A stretch of 64,000 nt of DNA. Source: Stratiolaelaps scimitus. Its lineage: Eukaryota > Arthropoda > Arachnida > Mesostigmata > Laelapidae. Both the position numbers and the translations under genes were made by a program. Where the stretch lies: the NCBI GenBank assembly GCA_019614645.1, contig JABWDB010000005.1:6418001-6482000 (forward strand). Direction: 5' to 3'. The notes beneath the pieces were generated by a model that searched no databases, was not told the DNA's origin, and saw only the letters and a list, made by a program, of their open reading frames with translations. This document shows, one piece after another, positions 1 to 9,329 of this stretch (the stretch's first letter is position 1; each line of letters starts with the position of its first letter).

Positions 1-211
1 TGCCGTCTCCATGGTTGTATTTCTAGCTCTAATGGTATATTTGCCACTCTTAATTCGGAATCAGCTTATCGGCTGCCGCCGACAACGACGCATGGACGCG
101 ACCGCCGACTTCTTGCTATTTGTTCAATACGCGGACGACTGGGAAGTTGTCGTGGGTACACGAAGTTGGCTGCTGCGTGTTCAAGGAGTCCTTCATCTCC
201 TAGGCTCTTGA
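1..211 (+). mobile_element. Reverse transcriptase fragment (non-LTR type), cut by window edge
   Basis: An open frame contains the polymerase box YADD preceded by hydrophobic residues (FVQYADDWEVV), the catalytic signature of retroelement reverse transcriptases. Only about 66 residues remain and the rest would lie left of the window. The frame ends at a stop near 211 and no other RT motif follows. The clade cannot be set from so little sequence. Confidence 0.5.
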
Positions 212-320
212 CATTTGCATCTGATACCATCCCGGAGATGGGGTCGTATGCCTGCCAGTGAAGAAAAATTTTGACACAAGGCGGCTCTGTTCCATAGGCC
301 GCTTATGAGAATAATAATAA

Positions 321-571
321 TTGTTTTTCGAGCTGACCCTCAGCTGTTCCCCTATGTGAGAGGCCTCAGCTCTTAACCTTTCAGGTATTACTATGAGGAC
401 CTGTCGGGGCCACCTTTGCTTATTCTCTTCCTTCCTCGTACCTGGCGAGAATCTTCAGATAAAGAAAGATGATTTCAGCTCCAAAGATTCTACGCGTCTG
501 ACAGGATTTGAACCCGCGTCCCTCCGGTTCAGCAGTCCGAGACGTTCACCACTGGACCATCCAGGGGACGG
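321..571 (-). mobile_element. SINE-1 copy 1 (tRNA-derived SINE, full length)
   Basis: Read on the minus strand, the element starts at about 571 with a tRNA-like head: a TGGTCCAGTGG A-box-like stretch and a GGTTCAAATCC B box, the internal RNA polymerase III promoter. A unique body of about 170 bp follows, then a short A-rich/ATT tail near 321. The body recurs at 1691-1812 and 27234-27488, and more weakly near 20487, so this is a dispersed family. The tRNA head is present here and at 27.4 kb only. Confidence 0.7.
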
Positions 572-575
572 GCCG

Positions 576-1690
576 CCCCTAAAACACCTGCCTGATTGTT
601 GGGTCTCCCGAAATGTCTCACCGAAGGGTATGTGCGCTAGCCAACCAGGGTGGCGACTCTCGAAATAAGCGGCGATACGTAAGTATTATTAGTCGATGAG
701 AACTCGGTGAGCGCCAAAGAAACCGACGGAATTGGCGCAACTGGCGCGGTGAAGGGTTTCCCGTCACGTTATGGTACACTTCGTCTCCTTCTATTAATTG
801 ACGGATATTTTTCGGCGAATTATATTTAGTAAGAAGTGTGCCCCTGGGATTATTACTATACACACACACACACACACACACCAACCGCTTGCGCTGCACC
901 CGAATAACTAAGGAACTTGACCTTCCAGCGGTCGAGGCCTATCGCCAGGTGGGAAGGGTTTCTCTCCTGAGAAAAACAAACCTTAATGAATCTAATAATA
1001 ATAGTATAATAATGATCGGTGCGTGCTTCGAAGTACTATGTAGTTATCGATCCGGAAGTCGATTCCGAGTTTGGCTCATCTTTCTACAGAAGTCCGGCTA
1101 GGAGACGCAAGTTCATTGTTTACGGATGATGTGAGGTAGACAATGCAGCATGACAACGGAGGCACTATACATTTTTTATGCACTTCCGTATTGTGTTCGA
1201 GAGTTTTGGCAAATTACATGACAACGGCAATAATTGCTCATTTCGAAAATGAGCATACGCTGGATACGATTGTGGCACTCATTACAGGGCAATGGCTGAG
1301 ACTAAGATCGCCCCCCTATGGCAGTGTTCATACTTCCGAAGTGTTTTACTTACGATAATGACAACGCAATTCGTATTCGACGATGCTCTTTTTGTTTGGT
1401 TTGTTTCTTCATACTCAGTGAAAATATGAAGCGTTCTCTTCACCGAAGCCTGTGTGTAGAGTACATCGCGCATATATTATATATTAGGCGAGGTGTATAT
1501 TTGCTAATAGAGAAACGGAATAGTGCCTTTAACAGATGACATTTGCGGTTTATTTACGAAACTGCAGTTTTAACTATGCTTAAAGCTCACGTTAAAAAAT
1601 TTAAAAAAAAATAGAATAAAAATACGAGTGTATTATCACCAAATTAGTCACTTATTATAGCACTTATTATAGCACGTATTATATAGCACT
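576..1690. other. Intergenic, no gene seen; (CA)n tract at 860-881
   Basis: The only structured element I see is a pure CA dinucleotide tract of about 22 bp at 860-881. Short open frames on both strands have no recognisable motif. The right end (about 1590-1690) is AT-rich with a short direct repeat of an ATTATAGCAC-like unit. Confidence 0.5.
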
Positions 1691-1812
1691 GTTTTTCGAG
1701 CTGACCCTCAGCTGTTCCCCTATCTGACAGGCCTCAGCTCTTAACCTTTTAGGTATTACTATGAGGACCTGCCGGGGCCACCTTTGCTTTTTCTCTGCCT
1801 TACTCGTACGTA
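1691..1812 (-). mobile_element. SINE-1 copy 2 (head missing)
   Basis: This matches the body of the copy at 321-571 closely, from GTTTTTCGAGCTGACCCTCA onward, but stops before the tRNA-like head. On the minus strand it is therefore truncated at its 5' end, the usual result of incomplete reverse transcription. A short AT run (GTATATATAG) follows at the break. Confidence 0.65.
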
Positions 1813-1906
1813 TATATAGCAAACTGAAACAATATACGGATATATACGTTCATATATTAAAATTACTTCAACAATTAACAATATTCATATTATTTACAAA
1901 TGGCAA

Positions 1907-3480
1907 TTATATTTGTATATTGTGTGAATTGTAATCTTTTCTTAAACTCATTGGCAAACTGCTGATGAGCTCCCTGAGCTCCCTCGAAAGCGAGCTCCAA
2001 ACCAACGGCATCCGATAAGCTAGAGACTGGCAGGTTGTTATCTTGACGGCTGTAGGTAGAGCGAACTCGGTTTTTCTGCTGTCAACGGCCACGATGGGAA
2101 GCGCGACATCCGGCGGGATATCACCCTTGATCATTTTCAAAGCCGGAATCGCTGTAGATATCTGACATAACTTATCCAAGGTGAGTCTGCTAAAATTGTC
2201 GGCAACGGACTCTCTGAGGGTCCTTCCAAACCCTGGCCAAAGTGCATCGTTTTGAATTACTCTTCCTTTATGTACTAACTCTGGGGCAATGGATATAAAT
2301 GCATTGCCCCAGATTGACAAGACATATCCCAACGTCGGTTTGAGCAGGGAATTATAGATAAGCAAGAGGCTATCCGTTCCGTTCTTAACCCAAGTTGTCG
2401 AAGACTTCGAATGCGAGCAATTATAGCGTAGTATTTCGGAGTGATAGTTCTTAAATGGGTAGACCATTTGAGATTCTTATGCAACAAAAGACCAGAGGCA
2501 TTTAGTAGTGTCCGATAACTGAGACCTGTTCACCCCACAACATAAAACTGAGTCTACCGTGCTTGTTCTCTGAGGTGTGCAAAACAGAGTAACGCATGTT
2601 TTCCCCTCATTGATGACTACACCAAATCTTATCAGAATGATAAACATGATGGACCCCTGTGGAGTCCCCATCTTAAGGGCCTGAGCCAGCCGAGTCTCAG
2701 CTGAGTCTCAGTTGGGACCTGAACCAGCATAACACCATGTCGTTGCATCCAAGATGTTCGAGCATTCAAAAGAAGAGTGAGTGACACAGAAAGTTGGACG
2801 CCTTCGTTATATCTAAGAAAACCCCAAGGCACAGATATTTGGATTCCAGCGCTGTAAACACTTTGTGGCCTAAATACGCAAGGGTCAAGTCCGTTGAACG
2901 GGACTTACGGAAACCAAATTGGCATGGTGAGAAGAAGTTCAAGGCCGAGAGACGGCGATCCAGACTCACGGTAAACGATCTTCTCAATGATCTTAGATAA
3001 GTAGCCAACTAACGATATCGGTCGGTAGTTGCCGACTAGTTTCCGATCACCTTGATCCTTAAATAACGGAATGATCCATGCATCTTTCAACTTACGAAGA
3101 TATGGGTTGATTGGGCCCACGAGGCCTTAGTAGGTAGTAGGCCATAACCCTCTGTGCCTCAGATAGAAGCAATCGTATTACTTCTACAATAAGACGACTT
3201 GATGAACTTCCTCAGCTGCGCGGAATTCCCCTTGAAGCTAGTGAGGCGTTTCTTATAGAATGAGAAACTGTCCCGCCGAAGAGCACGCCTATATCTAAGA
3301 AGACAACGATAATACGCTGATTTCAATTCAAGCGACTTTACACGGAGATGCCAGCGATACGCTTTATTGACTGAAAGCGACGGAGTCCGGGGGAATTTGC
3401 TATGCGAGCTCGACTCGGAGGGGGCGGTCGGGGTAAAACTACGATCATATACCCTGTTAAGCACTGTAGTGTCGCCATAC
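1907..3480 (-). mobile_element. Decayed LINE: linker and reverse transcriptase domain
   Basis: Consecutive minus-strand frames resemble LINE ORF2 in the expected order. At 3464-3159 there is a basic, Tyr-rich linker (YYRCLLRYRRALRRDSF). At 3120-2905 comes the NYRPISLVGYLSKIIEK motif, then QFGFRKSRSTD and FLDITKA at 3008-2766. A GTPQGS box lies at 2671-2477, and the thumb-like region (LKWSTHLRTITPKYYAIIAR) with C-terminal sequence runs 2487-1907. The frames are broken by several frameshifts. The YADD box expected after GTPQGS is absent, apparently through an internal deletion. The copy is dead. The endonuclease piece at 5302-5526 is probably its 5' part, separated by the Tc3-like insertion. 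Confidence 0.75.
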
Positions 3481-3753
3481 GATCCGTACCATCACATCTG
3501 ACTTACGGAACACACACAACACTCTGAAGGTTCGAATGCGGAAGATGCCGACTATTTATTGATCATTCCTTTTATACCTATGTGGTGCAGCGCAATTCGC
3601 GCTCGACAGCGGCGTTCTCCATCGAACAGCGTGTCACTCAGTGGCATTCCCGTTTCCTGGTCGATCGCACCGACCCCAACGTTCTAGCTGTTTATCTACT
3701 ACAAGCACGGAACCAAAATAATCAAAAGCTGTGTCGAAGTCGACAACATCATA

Positions 3754-3972
3754 CAGTGGTGTGCCTAAACTTAACGCACCCCCTATATTTCAACAAATCG
3801 TTACAAAGAGTACACATTTGATGCATTTACACTGTATCAGATTAATGTACGTGTCAAGTAACATGCACACCACAAAAAACAACGCATGTGACGTCGCATG
3901 CAGCTTGCTACAGTGTGTCATATTTCGAAATGATAACGCACCCTCAGTTATCGAGTGTTCTCGCTGAATTAA
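3754..3972 (+). repeat. Left terminal inverted repeat of the Tc3-like element
   Basis: The inner end reads GAGTGTTCTCGCTGAATTAA and pairs with TTAATTCAGCGAGAACACTC at the right end. Mismatches are scattered, so the element is not recent. Confidence 0.8.
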
Positions 3973-4009
3973 TCCAGTTTGTTTTGAGCATCCAAGCTGT
4001 ACTGTAGTC

Positions 4010-4960
4010 ATGGGACACGCTTCTAGCCCTACTGATGCAGAAAAAGCAATTATTAGTGTTTTGCACCGAGCAGGAAAGACCCAGACTGCAATTGCCAGAG
4101 AAATTAGCAGAAGTCGTCGCGTACTGCAAAATCATTTACGCAGTCCGTCGACCTATGGTACTAATAAGTCCACGAAAGATCAGCCAGCTAACTGGCATGC
4201 ACATCTGTCGATTGGCCTCGAATTCGACCATACGTTGTGAAGCAACCAGGCAAGAGTTAAACCTTAAGGTTATAGGTTAGCAGTTTTAAGGACAATTAAG
4301 CGTCCTCCGCACATCATACAGGCACAAATGAAACTCGTCCTCAACAACGTCACATGACTGCCCGACTAAAGTTCGCTTGCAACAATACGGATAAAGACTG
4401 GACATTTGTGAACATTGCGGCAACGTTTTTCAAATAGTATCCTGAAGGTGGACATCTAAAAGGTACTATGTTGTTCCAAATCGTCTTCAGTGGCGAGAAG
4501 ATGTAAAATTCGGATGGTTCAGATGGATTTCACGGTTATTGGCACGATGCACTTGAATAGTCGCGGTACTTCTCGAAGCGCAATTTCGGTGGAGCGCGCC
4601 TTATGGTTTGGGGAACTTGGCAAACTCGTACTCGCTTTAGTCTCATTTCCAATGAATAGCGAGGACTATCAGTCGATGTTAACCAAAAACCTACTATCGT
4701 TCAGGAGCATATTTTATCGACTTCTAATTGGTTTTCCGACACGATAACGCTTCAATTCACGTCAGCGCTAGTACACGTGCGTGGTTAGGACGGCATGACA
4801 TTGAAACCCTAGAGTGGCCGTTCTCCAGATCTGAACCCGATGGAGAACCTCTGGGGCATTCTTGTCCGACAAGAATATGCGTCCAATCGACAGTATACAT
4901 CCGTGGAAGCACTAAAAGAGGCGTTGTTGGAGGCAAGGGCGGGGCCACACGGTACTGACT
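4010..4960 (+). pseudogene. Tc3-like transposase, broken by frameshifts
   Basis: The N-terminal helix-turn-helix is readable from 4010: GKTQTAIAREISRSRRVLQN, followed by a SPSTYGTNK stretch typical of Tc3-type DNA-binding domains. The C-terminal catalytic part is readable from about 4728 (DNASIHVSASTRAWL, then SEPDGE where SPDLNPIE would be expected). The frame shifts several times between these points, and again near the DDE glutamate region (WPFSRSEPDGEPLGH). No single open frame covers the roughly 330 residues of a working enzyme. The copy is inactive. Confidence 0.8.
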
Positions 4961-4978
4961 AGCACGAGAAAACGGAGA

Positions 4979-5228
4979 ATTAATTCAGCGAGAACACTCT
5001 ATGACTGAGGGTGTGTTTCTATTTTGCACAACCGAAATATGACACATTTTATTGTAGCAGGCTGCATGCGGCGTCACATGCACTGCTCTCTGTGTTGTGC
5101 ATGTTATTGGACACGTACATTTATCGATACAGAATGCATTAATCGATACAGAATAAATGCCTCAAATGTGTATTCATTGTAACGATTTGTTGAAAAATAG
5201 GAGTGCGTTAAGTTTATGCACACCACTG
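4979..5228 (-). repeat. Right terminal inverted repeat of the Tc3-like element
   Basis: Reverse complement of the left repeat, about 30 bp longer because a segment containing ATCGATACAGAAT is present twice. Confidence 0.8.
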
Positions 5229-5301
5229 TATCCACTAAGCCAACTAAGCTTGCACAGCCGCTCTTTGAAGAGCAGGATTTTTTCCCTGCCGTGCGTTATC
5301 C

Positions 5302-5526
5302 TTACAGGTAGTGTTTCGGACAGAGAACTCCTAGTCTGCCCGCGACCATAATAATAAACGGGTAGTGATCAGAGAACAACGGCGCACGCCAGACCACAGG
5401 AGATATATCAAGGAAATCTGCGCAATTCCTAATAGCTATGTGGTCAACACGTGTGCCAGATCTTGGGCAAGTTACCTTATAGATGATTAGTTGTAAGTGT
5501 CTAGATGAAAAAAACGTCCCTAGCAA
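5302..5526 (-). mobile_element. LINE endonuclease (APE-type) C-terminal fragment
   Basis: The minus-strand frame carries TRVDHIAIRNCADF followed by FSDHYPFII. This is the arrangement of the last two conserved blocks of the APE-like endonuclease of non-LTR retrotransposons (the S-D-H block near the C-terminus). It lies upstream, on the minus strand, of the LINE linker and RT at 1907-3480, with the Tc3-like element between, so one interrupted LINE is likely. Confidence 0.55.
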
Positions 5527-5989
5527 CTATCAACGATAGATGCTGAACAAAAACGACTGAACACCCGAATATTTTCGTCAACCAATTATGTACTACAGTT
5601 CTACGTAACCTGAAGTTTCCTTTGCAAGTCTTCAGCGTCAGCCTTCAGTTCCCTCAGCCTCCCCCTTTCGCATAATTTGTTCTTGACGTTCAATCGTCAC
5701 CCTGCTATATCTAGTGTTTGTTCTGCCTACATACTTGTAATTGCAGCATCTGTTTAACGTACACACCGCCTCAAAATGATAGCCCACCCCCATGCTTCTG
5801 ATTTCCTTTCTCAACCGTAAGTAGCACTGCAGTTTCGCTTTGAGTAATTCAAATATATCACATTTGAAGAATATTCCACGACTATTCCGCTATCTAGCTC
5901 AGATGTAGACATGTGAAGGTGCGTCAACATAGTAGCCGACGTTGTGAGTTGTGACATCGTTCTCGTACAAATTTTCTGGACCCTTTGTC

Positions 5990-6445
5990 AGCGATAAGCA
6001 CTTCGTGAAGATGAGAAAAAAACGTTCAGCCTCAATGAAGAAAACAACTCAAAATCGTAAATCGCTCGGATTTTGCAAATAGGCCCGAAGGTGATTTCAA
6101 ATATTCTTAAAAATCCTCAATAGTACGGGCCCGTTAGTCGACGACAAGCTGGAGGTGGCGCTGTGATAATTTGGGCCAGCATTGGCTACAACGGGAAGAC
6201 CGATTTGGTCTTCATAAACAGGCGAATGAATAGTCGGGCAAACGTTTCTATGTTTGAGGATCAACACGGGAATCACGACGAGAAGATCTGTGCTGAAAGA
6301 TTCACCTTCCAGCAGGATAACGCGCGCAGTTCATATGGCGAAGATCGTCAAGGAGTTCTTCGAAACTCATACCGTTACTGAGCTGGCCCGCACGCTCTCC
6401 AGACTTGAATATGATAGAAAACCTGTAGAGCTTCGTATCTAGAGC
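5990..6445 (+). pseudogene. Second Tc1/Tc3-like transposase remnant
   Basis: At about 6060-6130 a degraded DNA-binding domain reads GPKVISNILKNPQ, then a stop, then YGPV. At 6163-6340 the catalytic core follows (IIWASIGYNGKTDLVFINRR, then FTFQQDNARS). In a shifted frame near 6380-6430 comes SWPARSPDLNMIENL, containing the DDE-family PDLN..EN block. The segment between the DNA-binding domain and the core is deleted and several frameshifts are present. The copy is clearly dead. Confidence 0.75.
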
Positions 6446-6965
6446 TATTCTTAAAGGTGGCAAGCAGTGCTAAACGCCACGTGAGCTAAAAGTAAGGCAT
6501 GTCCTTGATTAAAACCTCATAAAGTAAGATTTATGAATCTATGCCCAGTAGATTCCCCAGAATTTCTGTTCGGGAGAGCGGCGGCGGGCCAACAAAAACC
6601 AAATTCGTAAAAAAAAATTGTGAGAGAACAATGTTAGAACTCAGCTGTTTCTACTCGGCTATCATTTTGACGCACCCTCAAAACGACAATTTCCGATATA
6701 TCAAATTTAACAATTTTTTTACGAATTTGGCATTTTCCGCCGCCGCTCTCCCGAACAGAAATTAATCTACTGGGCATAGATTCATAAATCTTACGTTATG
6801 AGGTTTTAATCAAGGACATGCCTTACCGAAGTTTTCTCTTAGCTCACGTGACGTTTGACACTGCTTGCCACCTCCTTTAAAAATAGCTCTAGATACGAAG
6901 CTCTACAGGGTTTTCTATAATATTCAAGTCTGGAGAGCGTGCGGGCCAGCTCAGTAGCGGTATGA
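6375..6965. repeat. Fold-back: about 260 bp inverted repeat at the end of the Tc1-like remnant
   Basis: The segment 6375-6633 recurs inverted at about 6705-6965, with an unrelated spacer of about 70 bp. Landmarks on both arms are the transposase end (CGCTCTCCAGACTTGAATAT), TCGTATCTAGAGCTATT, GGCATGTCCTTGATTAAAAC and GGGAGAGCGGCGGCGG. The arms differ by small indels. The structure could be two element ends in opposite orientation or the long inverted repeat of one element. Confidence 0.8.
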
Positions 6966-7054
6966 CTATGTAGGGTATTTGTCGACATGCGGAATAGGAC
7001 GCAACGTGAATGCGTCTTTATGTTACATGTGATGTAGACACAGGAGAGCAAATA

Positions 7055-7610
7055 GTTAACCCCCCTCCCCCCTAATGTGAGAGGGAGAGGGGCCCTGTGG
7101 TGGGATCTAGCGTGAGCTTCTGTTGGAGAACAAATGAGTCTCCTTAAATAGACATTAGCGCTCTTCTAAGTCATGAAATGTCTATCTTTGGGGCCCTCCC
7201 TCATGAAATTCACTGTCGCTATGAACAAATAAATAACAAACTTTCCTTCGGAAAGACAGACTAGCGATAATATATATCTTTATGGTGCGTTTTGTTTGAT
7301 TCTGTAGGACTGTAGGACCGCTCCGCTGCACTGAATCAACATTCGTCGATCGCTCCATGACGCTGGCTACATCGGTCGACGGACAAGGCGCTAGTGGGCG
7401 TCGCCGAATTGGCCGATTGAATAGCACAGACGTGTCGTGCCTTCTGCTCTTCAGCGGTTGCGTCTACTTCGCTCCACCTACTTGACAGAAGATACTCTCC
7501 ACCTACTTGACGCGGAAGATACTATAGTTGATATCGTACAGCCGAAACCGCATATCATGTACATCTTCTACGACGCACTTAGGCTTGGCCAGGGCCTAGC
7601 GCCGATAGGG
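7055..7610. other. Intergenic, nothing recognised
   Basis: There is a C-rich patch at 7063-7073 and a short direct repeat (CTCCACCTACTTGAC near 7475 and 7497). No coding motif was seen. It may hold the 3' UTR of the RING gene that ends at 7613 on the minus strand. Confidence 0.4.
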
Positions 7611-7612
7611 CA

Positions 7613-9327
7613 CTAGGGCGTGGTCGGTTGTGGTGGTGGTTTTTGGCGGGCAAAATCCTCGACCTCTTTCTTGCACTCGAAACAGACTAGAAAGTCTGCC
7701 GTGTTGTCATCGTCCCTCCTGGCTATGTAAGCCTCGGTACAAGGCCTACATAAATTACCCTCGCCACACGGGAGAAACCAAACAGACGCTCGGTTCGGTC
7801 GTGCTGCCTCACTCCTTACGCACAAAGTACATAGGGAGGGATGTTCATAGGGAGTGTCGTCCATCGCATCCCAGACTGCGCCATCATAGTACTCAGCAGG
7901 ATCTCTGCAGGTGACGCATCGGAACCGATCGATCCCAACTAGGCCTCTTAAACAGTTCACACAAAGTACATGGCCACACGGGATAGCCTGTCGTTGTGTC
8001 TTCCACACAGGGTAGAAGCACACGCAGCATTGCCTTGGCTTGGAAAACTCGCCTTTTTTGCGATCGCGAACCACAACACGGAGGATATGGTTCCTTACGC
8101 AATCCGAAGAGACTACCAGACGATTTGCTCTTGTTTCATCATAAGCGCCGACTTCGCCTACAATTTCCCATTGCGGTGTCCACTGTAGTACGCTTGATCC
8201 CACAATTCGTAATGCCATTCGATTGAGAGGTGGAACAAGAGCTCTAAACCAAAGGTAGTTGGGATCGTCAATCGAGGCCGGATCCTCTAGGATCAAATCA
8301 ACCGGTTTCGCTGTCACAGCTAAACGTGCACGGAATTCGCTTCTGCGGAAGTGGATGATTACCTCTTGATGACTATTGATCACGTCCGATACGCAAAGTG
8401 AGTTTTGGTACCCTGTCAACCCATCAGCGAGGAAGAACCCAAAGGGGCCAAACAAGATCGGCGGCATCATTGGGTCTGAAATAAGATCGCCCGAGAACTC
8501 CGAACAGTGAGAAATGTTCCACGTTAACCTTTTTTTGGCTGTAAGGCATATACCTTACGGCCACAAAAGTGCCTTCGGTGCTGACTAAAATATGGGCAAA
8601 CATTTGCGAGATTGGAGCAGCTAATATCGCTTAAACCAGACTTCTGAACTCGGTCCACAGTTCATGGTCGGTACCTACCTGAACTGACAGTGTGCTATTC
8701 CCTTGTTTGAAAAAACCTAGAAAGAGGGTCTACACAGTTTCGCCATGTCTGTGTGTGTGTGTGTGTGCGTGTGTATATACGTAAAAAACCGCTTAGAATG
8801 ACGAATGTACCATCACGAGGTACGAGATAAGGCCGGATTTGACGGATGCCGATTGCCTCAACCTGCTCTATTGCAACCGAGTCGAAAAGCAGATTATACT
8901 CTTTCCCTCTACGAAGGATTTGACCAGGAAGTCGGGTCCAGCGGAGATGAGGCTCCAAAGTCCATGCGCCGAAGACTTCGCCGGTGTAAGAGATAGCTAG
9001 GTGAATTATATTGCCCGCAATCGGTGGTAGCGTGCAGAACGGGATTACGTCGTAGTTCTCCAAGGGTATGTTCTCATCGTTAGGAGTAGGTAGTTCCGTA
9101 AAAATCAGATGCAGGGGCGCATTGTAGTTGGGCTTCAGCTGAATTACTATCCAGTCGTTAGTACGAATGCTCCTATAAGCCTTCCCAAATCCAGGTCCGA
9201 ACACCCGCACTCCTTCAATACCGAACAGCCATGGTTCTTCCATTGGTTCTTCCATATCCGCAGAGGCTTCTCTTTTTACCCCCAACAGATTGAGAACTAG
9301 AGTGACGAACGAGAAGATTGAGAACAC
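7613..9327 (-). CDS. Multi-RING family gene A (two exons)
   Basis: The product is a probable zinc-binding RING protein of about 470 residues and may be an E3 ubiquitin ligase by family analogy. Exon 1 is 9327 to about 8781. Exon 2 is 8475-7613 after a clear TTATTTCAG acceptor. The donor is either TTAC|GTATAT (8781) or AGCG|GTTTTT (8790), both phase 1, matching exon 2. Exon 1 encodes a beta-rich region faintly like a Neuralized repeat (inference). Exon 2 repeats a similar region, then a C3HC4 RING (numbered from the ATG at 8470: C148, C151, C165, H167, C170, C173, C185, C188). A second ring follows (C214, C217, C235, C241, C244, C263, C266) in which Glu237 replaces the zinc-binding His. The first Met gives a hydrophobic N-terminus; a second Met lies 23 codons on. 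The closest relatives seen are at 14057-15348 and 16990-18146. Confidence 0.65.
8743..8775. repeat. (GT)n microsatellite at the exon 1 donor of RING gene A
   Basis: TG-repeats interrupted once by CG lie just inside the proposed intron. This explains the His-Thr run if the frame is read through without splicing. Confidence 0.7.
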
Positions 9328-9329
9328 AA

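Larger units (their letters stand above)
3754..5228 (+). mobile_element. Tc3-like DNA transposon with long terminal inverted repeats
   Basis: The element begins CAGTGGTGTGC and ends GCACACCACTG, with TA dinucleotides at 3752-3753 and 5229-5230, the duplicated target of Tc1/mariner elements. The inverted repeats are unusually long: about 219 bp on the left (3754-3972) and 250 bp on the right (4979-5228). The right one carries an extra internal duplication of a TATCGATACAGAAT-like unit. Between them lies a broken transposase. Total length is 1475 bp. It probably inserted into an older LINE, because LINE pieces in the same orientation flank it on both sides. Confidence 0.85.
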
